From positions 1 to 64,000 of the forward strand of contig CAKOKN010000003.1 in the NCBI GenBank assembly GCA_934091055.1: 64,000 nucleotides of DNA, in the 5' to 3' direction. The notes beneath the pieces were generated by a model. That model made no database searches. It had not been told where the DNA came from and worked only from the letters and a program-made list of their open reading frames with translations. Numbering within the stretch: position 1 is the first letter of the stretch; each line of letters starts with the position of its first letter. This DNA is from an uncultured Bacilli bacterium. GTDB taxonomy: Bacteria; Bacillota_I; Bacilli_A; RF39; UBA660. Shown here one piece after another: positions 45,001-52,555 of this stretch. A program made the translations under genes and the position numbers.

Positions 45001-47246
45001 ATAGTAATGAAGTAGTTAATAAAGTAGAGTCTAAGCTTACACTAGACAATAATAGTTCTGAAGACAATGATGAAGTTGAGACTATTGTTAATAAAGGTAC
45101 AGTAGTAGCAACTTATAAAGATACTGAAGGTAATACTTTAAGTAATAATGAGACTAGTACAGGATTAGCTGGAAGTAATTATACTACAGAAGAAAAATCT
45201 TTCTATGGATATACTTTAAAAGAAGTAAAAGGAAATAGAAATGGAAAATATATAGCTAATACTGAAATTCAAGTTGATTATATTTATACTAAGAATGATG
45301 GATCTGTTATTGATAATAAAGTAACTAAAGTACAAAATAATATTATTACTGATATTGATTCAGAATATAATTATGTATTAAGTTATAAAGGTAAGATAAA
45401 AGATTATACTGGTGAAGTAACACTTGAACTTACTGATACATTACCATATAATGCTATAATTATTTCTAAAGATAATAAATGTAGTATTAATGGAAAGACA
45501 ATTGTCTGCAGGGATGTATATACTATAAATCAAGAAAATCAAGAAATTAATGCTGCATTTAATATAGTATTAAAATATACAAATGTAGGTGCAGAAGTTA
45601 AGAATGTTGTTAAATCAAAACTTATCTATGGTAAGAATAGTGTGATAGATGAAGATTTTGTTGTTGATGAAATACCTAGTGGTACAGTAGTAGCAACTTA
45701 TAGAGATACTGATGGTAATACTTTAAGTAAGAATGAGACTAGTACAGATCTTGCTGGAAGCAATTATACTACAGAACAAAAAGATATATTTGGTTATACA
45801 TTTAAAGAAACAACAGGTGCGGATACTAATGGTAAGTATGTAGGAAATCAAACTCTTACTGTAAATTATATTTATACTAAGAATGATGGAGATATTACTG
45901 AGAATGAAGTAAGTAAAGAAGGACCAGAGACTATAAATAGTATTGATGGTGTGTTTAACTATAAACTTACTTATGTTGGAAGAATAGAAAATTATGTTGG
46001 TAAGGCTAAACTTGTACTTACTGATAAACTTCCATATGAATTAGATTTAGATAATTCTAATATTGATAATAGATGTGTATATAGTGCTGATGCTAAGACT
46101 ATTACTTGTACTAAAGACTATGATATTACAGAAGATACTAATATAAGTGAAGAGTTTGCTCTATCACTAGTATTTAATGGAGTAGATAGTAATGAAGTAG
46201 TTAATAAAGTAGAGTCTAAGCTTACACTAGACAATAATAGTTCTGAAGACAATGATGAAGTTGAGACTATTGTTAATAAAGGTACAGTAGTAGCAACTTA
46301 TAAAGATACTGAAGGTAATACTTTAAGTAAGAATGAGACTAGTACAGATCTTGCTGGAAGTAATTATACTACAGAACAAAAAGATATATTTGGTTATACA
46401 TTTAAAGAGGCAACTGGTGCGGATACTAATGGTAAGTATGTAGGAAATCAAACTCTTACTGTAAATTATATTTATACTAAGAATGATGGTGAAATAGATA
46501 ATCCAGATACTAAGAAGGAAGGACCAACTACTATTAGTAGTGTTGATGGTAGATTTGATTACTCAATTACTGCTAGTGGAGAAATTAAAGATTATGTTGG
46601 AGAAGCTACTTTAACAGTAGTAGATAAACTTCCATATGAATTAGACTTAGATAAATCTAATATAGATAATAGATGTGTATATAGCGCTGATGCTAATACT
46701 ATTACATGTAGTGTAAGTTATAGTAATATTACTAAAGAAGATTATACTGATGGTATCTATAGTATAGAAGAAGTATTTAATTTAAGTTTAGTATTTATAG
46801 GAATTGATTCTGATACAGTAGTTAATAAAGCTATATCTACTATTGATTTAGATGGTAATAAGAAAACTACTGAAGATGAAGCAATTACTGAAGTATATAA
46901 AGGTACTGTTGAAGCTATTTATGTAGATACTGATGGTAATGTTATTAGCGACAGTGTTATTACTAGTGGCTTAGCTGGTACTAAATATACTACAGAACAA
47001 AAAGAGATAATGGGATATACATTTAAAGAAGTAACTGGCGCAGATACTGAAGGCGTATATGCTGCTAATGAAACTCTTGTTGTAAAATATATTTATGGAA
47101 AGAACATAGGTAATGGTGATATTGAAGAATTACCACCACAAACTGGTGTTACTGGAGTAAATAGTATTCCATTTGAATATATTATTTCATTAGTGCTATT
47201 ATTTGTATTAGGGAAAAATAGAAAATTAGTAAGAAATGAAGATTAA
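42006..47246 (+). CDS. Giant sortase-anchored VWA / MucBP-repeat adhesin
   Basis: A 1746-residue exported protein. Signal peptide 1-31 (ISVLADE). A von Willebrand A domain (about 103-365) has the metal site D113-RSGS117 and an insertion with paired Cys. A region of FxYKVNYYYDN repeats follows (about 460-680). From ~685 on there are alternating modules: DUF11/isopeptide-like domains (e.g. LTYVGRIENYVGKAKLVLTD) and MucBP-like ~65-residue units (GTVVATYKDTEGNTLS...YIYTKNDG). The C terminus has ELPPQTG (sorting signal), a helix and RKLVRNED. Near-perfect repeats at DNA level show recent duplication. Same operon as the class B sortase. Probable adhesin. Confidence 0.88.
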   Translation: MKKTVKKFAKFLLLIAVIFSDLMTPISVLADELSSTPNKGDVGINKSVSSDGGNSATVSNNVNLEKEGDVSVTKTVSKTDVLGRYKVEFNIKGKDVEDEKEIIKPVYAVVVFDRSGSMKSEYTDTDECERYDQGWYKDENGNWVNGRYCSRYKQAYNNKWENAVAGAKLFANTLSTNIPTANIALVAFSGNKSGFGYTDSDYNDAEVVRGFKTGSEATLDDANFGSPNGGTNLEAGLYEANKLLEEAPADAYKYVVVISDGQPTFYYDENGYTRGDGSNTNDNTYDATISMANTLKNATKAEIFSIGYILPEGKVYKDKTAADILTEVASPDVEDSNITHYTYADPTSIANTFTNIAKELSIVKAGTKAVLTDKLGSAFKITSTDGTQRSFVSEEIKEITEEGTTISFYIDIDQDSPTEWYDTNAGFTLTYTDYKGEEKSIQVDENPQVYWVQNEYEYVVNYYKDSITSENKIASDTRIAVNGTVINEENVDRDKYLPEGYKFESITPESITVLNDGVKREINILYTIKKFDYKVNYYYDNTLDNSLDIKDVSYGTKVDASSYYLDSDSIREGYSLDTTRSDNGTYTITSNEVVIDIYYKRNNYGYTVNYFFNSEKGFSDDSSAIYGDKITAESKWLSNDRLSSNGKSDYFLDPNREADNNEEITIGTDASSNVLNIYYINTNFDNTNENIVKSTSTNKVVSSNDLVSYTLKYNSSINNVRKDDRVVVTIKDTLPGSIDTNKSTLNGGVYNSENNTITWTFTYTIEEFTKIYNVDEKIDYTVLYTDYLSNNGGNLNNTVVGNTKVVSAGLDDKVTDGSESFANVPVEIKGTVNVYFKDEEGKDISSKTALGEALAGTDYSTTAKDIFGYTLDESKLPENKDGKYIEGNIDVIYTYTKNDGDITKNEVSKEGPETINSIDGVFNYKLTYVGRIENYVGKAKLVLTDKLPYELDLDNSNIDNRCVYSADAKTITCTKDYDITEDTNISEEFALSLVFNGVDSNEVVNKVESKLTLDNNSSEDNDEVETIVNKGTVVATYKDTEGNTLSNNETSTGLAGSNYTTEEKSFYGYTLKEVKGNRNGKYIANTEIQVDYIYTKNDGSVIDNKVTKVQNNIITDIDSEYNYVLSYKGKIKDYTGEVTLELTDTLPYNAIIISKDNKCSINGKTIVCRDVYTINQENQEINAAFNIVLKYTNVGAEVKNVVKSKLIYGKNSVIDEDFVVDEIPSGTVVATYRDTDGNTLSKNETSTDLAGSNYTTEQKDIFGYTFKETTGADTNGKYVGNQTLTVNYIYTKNDGDITENEVSKEGPETINSIDGVFNYKLTYVGRIENYVGKAKLVLTDKLPYELDLDNSNIDNRCVYSADAKTITCTKDYDITEDTNISEEFALSLVFNGVDSNEVVNKVESKLTLDNNSSEDNDEVETIVNKGTVVATYKDTEGNTLSKNETSTDLAGSNYTTEQKDIFGYTFKEATGADTNGKYVGNQTLTVNYIYTKNDGEIDNPDTKKEGPTTISSVDGRFDYSITASGEIKDYVGEATLTVVDKLPYELDLDKSNIDNRCVYSADANTITCSVSYSNITKEDYTDGIYSIEEVFNLSLVFIGIDSDTVVNKAISTIDLDGNKKTTEDEAITEVYKGTVEAIYVDTDGNVISDSVITSGLAGTKYTTEQKEIMGYTFKEVTGADTEGVYAANETLVVKYIYGKNIGNGDIEELPPQTGVTGVNSIPFEYIISLVLLFVLGKNRKLVRNED
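44720..45145 (+). repeat. Intragenic 426-bp repeat, unit 1
   Basis: Bases 44720-45145 match 45905-46330 without a difference that I can find, at an offset of 1185 bp (395 codons). The unit covers one DUF11-like domain and the start of a MucBP unit. Confidence 0.9.
45905..46330 (+). repeat. Intragenic 426-bp repeat, unit 2
   Basis: Second copy of 44720-45145. The following ~165 bp (46331-46495) also match 45731-45895 with only a few changes, so the duplicated material is a mosaic of two neighbours. Confidence 0.9.
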
Positions 47247-47256
47247 TATATAGTTA

Positions 47257-47289
47257 AAACAAACTCTAGGATTTAGAGTTTGTTTTTTT
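47257..47289. terminator. Bidirectional terminator
   Basis: AAACAAACTCTA (47257-47268) pairs with TAGAGTTTGTTT (47274-47285), with T-run 47283-47289. It serves the adhesin operon and, on minus, the hydrolase gene whose stop overlaps it. Confidence 0.85.
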
Positions 47290-48013
47290 CTTTAACATTA
47301 AGGTTTATATTAGTTAGAAATTTAGTTATTAAGTCTTTTACCTCTTGATAACGATTATTTATAAAAAGATCGTGAGTTAATCCTTTAAATACCACTAGTT
47401 TAACAGATTTAGATTTAATATTATCATATACATAGTTAATAGAATCCTTAGGTACTAATTCATCATTAGTTCCATAAATAATTAGAGTAGGACAAGATAT
47501 ATTCTTTACATCATTAGTATGTTCTTTTACTAATTTCATAAATTCATTAATAGTGGGTACTGGTATTTTAAATACTCTAGATAATATTTCTTCACTACTA
47601 TATTCTTTAAATAGTTTAGGTATTATTTTTAAACTTGATAGTATATCTAATTTATCTTGTTTAAATGAGAAGTATTTAAAGGCAGGAGAGGCTAATACTA
47701 GTTTTTTTACTTCAGGATATCTACTTGCTAGATAAGAAGCAATAACTCCTCCCATACTATGACCTATAATATAAATTTCTTTATAACCATTATTAATTAT
47801 TTTTTCTATGTGAGCTTCAGCTGCTTTAATCCAGTCTTCTTTAGTAACTTTATTTATGATTAGTTTATCGTGTCCTGGTAGAGTAAAGGTAAATACATCA
47901 AAGTTATTTATCATTTGAAGATCATTTGCTAATTCTCCATAGTCATAACTACCTCCGGCAAAACCGTGGATAAGAAGTACGGCTTTTCTTTTTCTTTTAA
48001 ATATTTTAAACAT
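47273..48013 (-). CDS. Alpha/beta hydrolase (carboxylesterase / monoacylglycerol lipase type)
   Basis: A 246-residue cytoplasmic hydrolase. Oxyanion loop VLLIHGFAGG, nucleophile in GHSMGG, acid in IYGTNDELVP and base in GLTHDLF give a complete Ser-Asp-His triad. The lid is short, like small carboxylesterases of the Est30/YvaK type. ATG 48013 with AAAGGTGAT is chosen over an upstream in-frame ATG at 48040 with no ribosome site. Substrate unknown. Confidence 0.85.
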   Translation of the reverse strand: MFKIFKRKRKAVLLIHGFAGGSYDYGELANDLQMINNFDVFTFTLPGHDKLIINKVTKEDWIKAAEAHIEKIINNGYKEIYIIGHSMGGVIASYLASRYPEVKKLVLASPAFKYFSFKQDKLDILSSLKIIPKLFKEYSSEEILSRVFKIPVPTINEFMKLVKEHTNDVKNISCPTLIIYGTNDELVPKDSINYVYDNIKSKSVKLVVFKGLTHDLFINNRYQEVKDLITKFLTNINLNVKEKNKL

Positions 48014-48054
48014 ATCATCACCTTTATTTAATTTTACCATATTATTTGTTAGTT

Positions 48055-48714
48055 TTAAATATTTATATTTAAATTATTATAGGGAATTGTTATATTATAT
48101 TCTCCGAGATAGTAGGGCGCTATTTGATATCTTTCAAAATAGAGTGTTAGGCCTTTATCAGAAAATATAAATTTAGTAAAATTCTTTTTATCAGGAGTAG
48201 TACCATCAAGCATCATTGCTTTTAATGTTTTATCTTGGAATATTTTGTTTTTTTCTAGTTCCCTTCGTGATATTTTAGATAGATTAGATATTATATTTTT
48301 GTTTTCATTAATTAAATTATTTATAGTTATAAAGTTATTATTCTTTGTATTATATATTATTGTTTCAATACTATGATTGGGATGAGCTCCTCCTAGATAG
48401 TATTCAATATTAAATACTATGGATATGTAGTTTTTATATTTATATTCTTTATATTCAATAAATAGAGTATATAAGTTATCGTTAGTGTATTTAGGGTAAT
48501 CTTCTATAGTATTAATATAAGAAGATATTACTTTGTCTATTTTTTTATTTAATTTTTTATTGTTATAAGTTGGATATTTGATATCTATTTTGATATTGTT
48601 ATTTGAGGTTATAATACTTTTTTCTTTAATATTATTATTTTTAAATAGAAAAATAATTAATAATAAAGTAAAAATAGTAAATAATATTATAAAAAATATA
48701 GTTTTTCTTTTCAT
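48055..48714 (-). CDS. RsiV/DUF3298-like membrane-anchored protein
   Basis: A 219-residue protein with an N-terminal helix (about 5-24) and an extracellular domain. IDKVISSYINTIEDYPKY and NIEYYLGGAHPNHSIETIIYNTKNNNFITINNLI match the DUF4163/DUF3298 region of RsiV, an anti-sigma factor that senses lysozyme. The cytoplasmic anti-sigma part of RsiV is absent, so it is only the sensor-like ectodomain. No sigma gene is adjacent. 41 nt upstream of the hydrolase, perhaps co-transcribed. Confidence 0.7.
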   Translation of the reverse strand: MKRKTIFFIILFTIFTLLLIIFLFKNNNIKEKSIITSNNNIKIDIKYPTYNNKKLNKKIDKVISSYINTIEDYPKYTNDNLYTLFIEYKEYKYKNYISIVFNIEYYLGGAHPNHSIETIIYNTKNNNFITINNLINENKNIISNLSKISRRELEKNKIFQDKTLKAMMLDGTTPDKKNFTKFIFSDKGLTLYFERYQIAPYYLGEYNITIPYNNLNINI

Positions 48715-48781
48715 ATTAGATAATATGTATAATATTGTTAAATATGAATATAATACTAATGAATTAAAAAAAATTAAAAAG

Positions 48782-48808
48782 TTAGCAATTTTTAGTTGAC
48801 ATTGCTAA
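48782..48808 (+). promoter_or_regulatory. CIRCE-like HrcA operator 1
   Basis: TTAGCAATT, nine bases, CATTGCTAA: the 9-9-9 geometry of CIRCE with one mismatched arm base. The core TTAGCA/TGCTAA is kept, the consensus CTC/GAG is not. It overlaps the -35 of the hrcA promoter. Confidence 0.8.
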
Positions 48809-48824
48809 CTTTTAGTAATATAAT
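48796..48824 (+). promoter_or_regulatory. Heat-shock operon promoter
   Basis: Perfect consensus: -35 TTGACA (48796-48801), 17-bp spacer, -10 TATAAT (48819-48824). Confidence 0.95.
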
Positions 48825-48828
48825 GATA

Positions 48829-48855
48829 TTAGCAGTAGAAAGAAAAGACTGCTAA
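48829..48855 (+). promoter_or_regulatory. CIRCE-like HrcA operator 2
   Basis: TTAGCAGTA, GAAAGAAAA, GACTGCTAA: again 9-9-9. It covers the expected start of transcription and the leader up to the ribosome site AAAGGAAG. Confidence 0.8.
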
Positions 48856-48868
48856 AGGAAGTGGTATA

Positions 48869-49876
48869 GTGATTACAAATAGACAAAAAGAAATGTTAAA
48901 GGTAATAGTAGAAGAGTACATTAAGACTGCTAAACCTGTTAGTTCAAATCATATTTGTAAGAAGCTTAAGTGTTCTTCGGCTACAATAAGAAATGAGATG
49001 GCCAAGTTAGAAGAATTACATTTACTTGAGAAAAACCATTTTGCTTCGGGAAGAATTCCTAGTGAAGCAGGATATAAATATTATGTTGATAATTTGATGA
49101 CTCCTAAAAATATGACGGGAGAAGATATGCTAAAACTTCAAACAATATTTAGAAACAATTCTTTAGATCTTAGTGATACTATAAAGAAGAGTATAGAGAT
49201 AGTTAGCGAGATTACTAATTATACAGCGGTTGTTTTAGGAGCTACTTCAAAAGAGAATAGACTTAAGAAAGTAGAAGTTGTGCCACTTGAAGATAATAAA
49301 ATTTTATCTATAGTTATTACTGATAAAGGGGTTGTACAACATAAGATACTTGTATTACCTAGTAGTGTATCTAATGACGAAGTTAAAAAGACAGTAGAAC
49401 TTATTAATAAACTTGTTATTGGAACACCTATTAGTGAAGTTAGTGAGAAGCTAGAGTATGAGGTTAAACCTATTATTAAGAATTATGTTAGTCAATATGA
49501 AGTATTATATAATACCTTTTATGATGCTTTTCACGAGTTTACAACTAATCAAAATAGTAATATTCATTTTGAGGGAAGAAATAATATGTTAAAGCAACCT
49601 GAATTTGATAATATAGATAAAGTTAAAATGATACTTAGTAAGTTTGAAGATATTGATAGCATTTCAGAAATGAAAGAAGAAGATAATGGTATTAATATTT
49701 ATATAGGTAGTGAGACTAAACTTACTGATGATGTTTCTGTCATTAAGACTAAGTATACAATTGATGGAGAAGATGGAACGATTGCAATTATTGGTCCTAA
49801 GAGGATGGAATATGGCAGAGTTGTTGCTCTTCTTGATTATATTAAAAATAATTTAGGAGGAGATTATGGAGAATAA
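48869..49876 (+). CDS. hrcA: Heat-inducible transcription repressor HrcA
   Basis: A 335-residue repressor of class I heat-shock genes. The N-terminal winged helix (ITNRQKEMLKVIVEEYIKTAKPVSS, CSSATIRNEMAKLEELHLLEK, HFASGRIPSEAGYKYYVD) binds CIRCE, and the GAF-like central domain plus dimerisation region follows. GTG start. First gene of hrcA-grpE-X-dnaK-dnaJ, behind two CIRCE-like sites, so autoregulated. Overlaps grpE by 11 nt. Confidence 0.97.
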   Translation: MITNRQKEMLKVIVEEYIKTAKPVSSNHICKKLKCSSATIRNEMAKLEELHLLEKNHFASGRIPSEAGYKYYVDNLMTPKNMTGEDMLKLQTIFRNNSLDLSDTIKKSIEIVSEITNYTAVVLGATSKENRLKKVEVVPLEDNKILSIVITDKGVVQHKILVLPSSVSNDEVKKTVELINKLVIGTPISEVSEKLEYEVKPIIKNYVSQYEVLYNTFYDAFHEFTTNQNSNIHFEGRNNMLKQPEFDNIDKVKMILSKFEDIDSISEMKEEDNGINIYIGSETKLTDDVSVIKTKYTIDGEDGTIAIIGPKRMEYGRVVALLDYIKNNLGGDYGE

Positions 49877-50432
49877 GGAAAAGAAACATAAAAAAAATAA
49901 TAATATAAAAGAAGAAAATAATAAAGAAAAGAAATGTGAATGCAATAATGAGAGTGAATGTGCTTGTTCTAATGAAGATGATGAGAGAGAACTTTTAAGT
50001 AAGAGAATAAAAGATCTTGAAGAGGCACTTCTTAGAAATCAAGCAGAACTACTTAATTATAAAAAGAGAAAAGATGATGAAACTGCGAGAATAATTAAGT
50101 ATGCTGAAGAAGATATCTTAAAAGGTTTTTTACCAATACTTGATAACTTTGAGAGAGCTATTGGTATGGATGATGATAATTTAGATGATGAGGTATCAAA
50201 GTTCTTAGAGGGATTTAAATTAATGTATAAACAAATAAGAGAGTTACTTCTTAAGTTTGAAGTAAAAGAGATAGATTGTTTAGGCAAAGAGTTTGATCCA
50301 ACTTATGAACAAGCTGTTATTATGGAAAAAGATGAGACCAAAGATTCTGGGACTGTTCTTTTAGTATTACAAAAAGGTTATATGTATAAAGATAGAGTGC
50401 TTAGAACTGCGATGGTTAAGGTTAATGAGTAG
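49866..50432 (+). CDS. grpE: Nucleotide exchange factor GrpE
   Basis: A 188-residue DnaK exchange factor. After a ~40-residue charged N terminus come the long coiled coil (ELLSKRIKDLEEALLRNQAELLNYKKRKDDE), DILKGFLPILDNFERAIG, and the beta domain (FDPTYEQAVIM, VLQKGYMYKDRVLRTAMVKV). The N-terminal segment holds five Cys in KKCECNNESECACS, unusual for GrpE. TTAGGAGGAG ribosome site within hrcA. Confidence 0.95.
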   Translation: MENKEKKHKKNNNIKEENNKEKKCECNNESECACSNEDDERELLSKRIKDLEEALLRNQAELLNYKKRKDDETARIIKYAEEDILKGFLPILDNFERAIGMDDDNLDDEVSKFLEGFKLMYKQIRELLLKFEVKEIDCLGKEFDPTYEQAVIMEKDETKDSGTVLLVLQKGYMYKDRVLRTAMVKVNE

Positions 50433-50439
50433 GTGAACT

Positions 50440-50658
50440 ATGAATAAAGAGATGATTAAAGAAATAATATATATTTTGATAGCTATTATTTTATCAATAT
50501 TTGCGGTTAAGTTTATGATATGGGCTCTTCCAATAATTCTTGTTATATTAGTGGCTATACTTATTTATAGTTCAATGCAAAGAAATAAAAATAATAATAA
50601 TAAAAAGAAAAATATTAAAGTTATCTATGATGAGAATGTAGATAATAAAAATAAATAG
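50440..50658 (+). CDS. Small membrane protein inside the heat-shock operon
   Basis: A 72-residue protein of unknown family. Residues ~10-46 are hydrophobic (one long or two short helices: IIYILIAIILSIFAVKFMIW, LPIILVILVAILIYSSM), followed by an Asn/Lys-rich basic tail. It starts 7 nt after grpE, behind a GGTGAA, and dnaK begins 15 nt after its stop, so it must be transcribed with the chaperones. Grp E and DnaK are usually adjacent. Confidence 0.75.
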   Translation: MNKEMIKEIIYILIAIILSIFAVKFMIWALPIILVILVAILIYSSMQRNKNNNNKKKNIKVIYDENVDNKNK

Positions 50659-50673
50659 AGAGGAATGATATAT

Positions 50674-52500
50674 ATGAGTAAAATTATAGGAATTGATTTA
50701 GGTACAACTAATAGTTGTGTTGCTATTTATGAAGGTGGTGAAGCTAAAGTTATTACTAATCCTGAGGGTATGAGAACTACTCCTTCAGTAGTAGCATTTA
50801 AGAATGGAGATATTATAGTAGGACAAAAAGCTAAAAACCAAATGGTTACTAATAAAGATACAATATCTTCAATTAAGAGAAAGATGGGTACTAGTGAAAA
50901 AGTATCTGCGAATGGAAAAGAATATTCTCCTGAAGAGATATCTGCAATGATATTAGGAGATTTAAAGAAGACTGCAGAAGCTTATTTAGGTGAGACTGTA
51001 AATAAAGCAGTTATTACTGTTCCAGCATATTTTAATGATAGTCAAAGACAGGCTACTAAGAATGCTGGTAAGATTGCTGGATTAGAAGTAGAGAGAATTA
51101 TTAATGAACCAACTGCAGCTGCTCTTGCTTATGGATTAGATAAACAAGATAAGAATCAAACTGTTTTAGTATATGACTTAGGTGGTGGTACATTTGATGT
51201 ATCTATACTAGAATTAGGTGATGGTGTATTTGAAGTTAAATCTACTAGTGGTAATAATAAACTTGGTGGAGATGACTTTGATGAGAGAGTTATGGATTAC
51301 ATCGTTTCTGAATTTAAGAAAGAGAATGGTGTTGACTTAACTAAAGATAAAATGGCTATGCAAAGAGTTAAAGATGCTGCTGAAAAAGCTAAGAAGGATC
51401 TTAGTGGTATGACTTCTACTGAAATATCTCTACCATTTATATCTCAAGGTGAAGAAGGACCATTACATTTAAATATTAATTTAACTAGAGCTAAATTTGA
51501 AGATTTGATTAGAGATTTAGTAGAATCTACTACTGAACCTGTAAGAAAAGCTTTAAAAGATGCTAAGTTAACTGCTAAAGATATTGATAAGGTATTGTTA
51601 GTAGGAGGATCTACTAGAATTCCTTGTGTTCAAGAATTAGTTAAGAAAGAATTAGGTAAAGAACCTTCTAAAGAAGTTAACCCTGATGAGGTTGTTGCTA
51701 TGGGTGCTTCTATTCAAGGTGGAGTTTTAACAGGAGACGTTAATGATATAGTACTTCTTGATGTTACACCATTATCACTTGGTATTGAAACATTAGGAGG
51801 TGTTATGACTACATTAATACCTAGAAATACTACTATACCTACAAGTAAGAGTCAAGTATTTAGTACTGCTGCTGATAATCAACCTGCTGTTGATATTCAT
51901 GTATTACAAGGTGAAAGACCTATGGCTAGTGATAATAAGACACTTGGTAATTTTCAATTGACTAATATTCCACCTGCACCTAGAGGCGTACCACAAATTG
52001 AGGTTACATTTGATATAGATGCTAATGGTATTGTTAATGTTAAAGCAAAAGATTTGGGTACTAAGAAAGAACAATCTATTACTATTACTGCTACTAATAC
52101 TTTAAGTGATGAAGAGATTGATAAGATGATGAAAGAAGCTGAAAAGAATAAAGAAGCAGATGCTAAGAAGAAAGAAGTAGCAGATGCTAAGAATGATGCT
52201 GAACAAGTTGTATTTATGACTGAGAAAGCTCTTAAAGATTTAGGAGAAAAAGTTACTGATTCTGATAAGAAAGAAGCAGAAGAGTTAATGGAAGAGACTA
52301 GGAAGGCTATTGAAACTGAAGATGTAGAAAAGATTAATAAAGCTAAAGATAAACTATTAGAGAAGGCTAATGCTCTTGCTACTAAGGTTTATGAAGAGGC
52401 TGCTAAAGAGAATAAAACAGAAGAAGCTAGTGAAGAAGATAAGAAGGATAAAAAAGATACAGATGATGGCGTAGTAGATGCTGAATATGAAGAGAAATAA
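50674..52500 (+). CDS. dnaK: Chaperone DnaK (Hsp70)
   Basis: A 608-residue Hsp70. Actin-like ATPase with IIGIDLGTTNSCVAI, VYDLGGGTFDVSIL and VLLVGGSTRIPCVQ; substrate domain with VTPLSLGIETLGG and hinge ATNTLSDEEIDKM; C-terminal acidic tail. The shorter nucleotide-domain loop of Gram-positive DnaK is evident. ATG 50674 fits AGAGAGGA with 9-nt spacing; an in-frame ATG at 50665 touches it. Confidence 0.98.
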   Translation: MSKIIGIDLGTTNSCVAIYEGGEAKVITNPEGMRTTPSVVAFKNGDIIVGQKAKNQMVTNKDTISSIKRKMGTSEKVSANGKEYSPEEISAMILGDLKKTAEAYLGETVNKAVITVPAYFNDSQRQATKNAGKIAGLEVERIINEPTAAALAYGLDKQDKNQTVLVYDLGGGTFDVSILELGDGVFEVKSTSGNNKLGGDDFDERVMDYIVSEFKKENGVDLTKDKMAMQRVKDAAEKAKKDLSGMTSTEISLPFISQGEEGPLHLNINLTRAKFEDLIRDLVESTTEPVRKALKDAKLTAKDIDKVLLVGGSTRIPCVQELVKKELGKEPSKEVNPDEVVAMGASIQGGVLTGDVNDIVLLDVTPLSLGIETLGGVMTTLIPRNTTIPTSKSQVFSTAADNQPAVDIHVLQGERPMASDNKTLGNFQLTNIPPAPRGVPQIEVTFDIDANGIVNVKAKDLGTKKEQSITITATNTLSDEEIDKMMKEAEKNKEADAKKKEVADAKNDAEQVVFMTEKALKDLGEKVTDSDKKEAEELMEETRKAIETEDVEKINKAKDKLLEKANALATKVYEEAAKENKTEEASEEDKKDKKDTDDGVVDAEYEEK

Positions 52501-52507
52501 TTAAGTA

Positions 52508-52534
52508 AAAGTTCTAGTTTTACTAGAACTTTAT
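52508..52534 (+). terminator. Hairpin between dnaK and dnaJ
   Basis: AAAGTTCTAG (52508-52517), loop TTTTA, CTAGAACTTT (52523-52532). The T-tract is short, so it may reduce, rather than stop, read-through to dnaJ, or stabilise the dnaK message. Confidence 0.6.
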
Positions 52535-52555
52535 ACTTGTATTTGGAGGAATAAT

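Noticed and set aside
52508..52534. dnaK-dnaJ hairpin as a riboswitch or heat sensor
   Set aside because: It is a simple 10-bp hairpin away from the dnaJ ribosome site, so a partial terminator or mRNA-stability element is enough.
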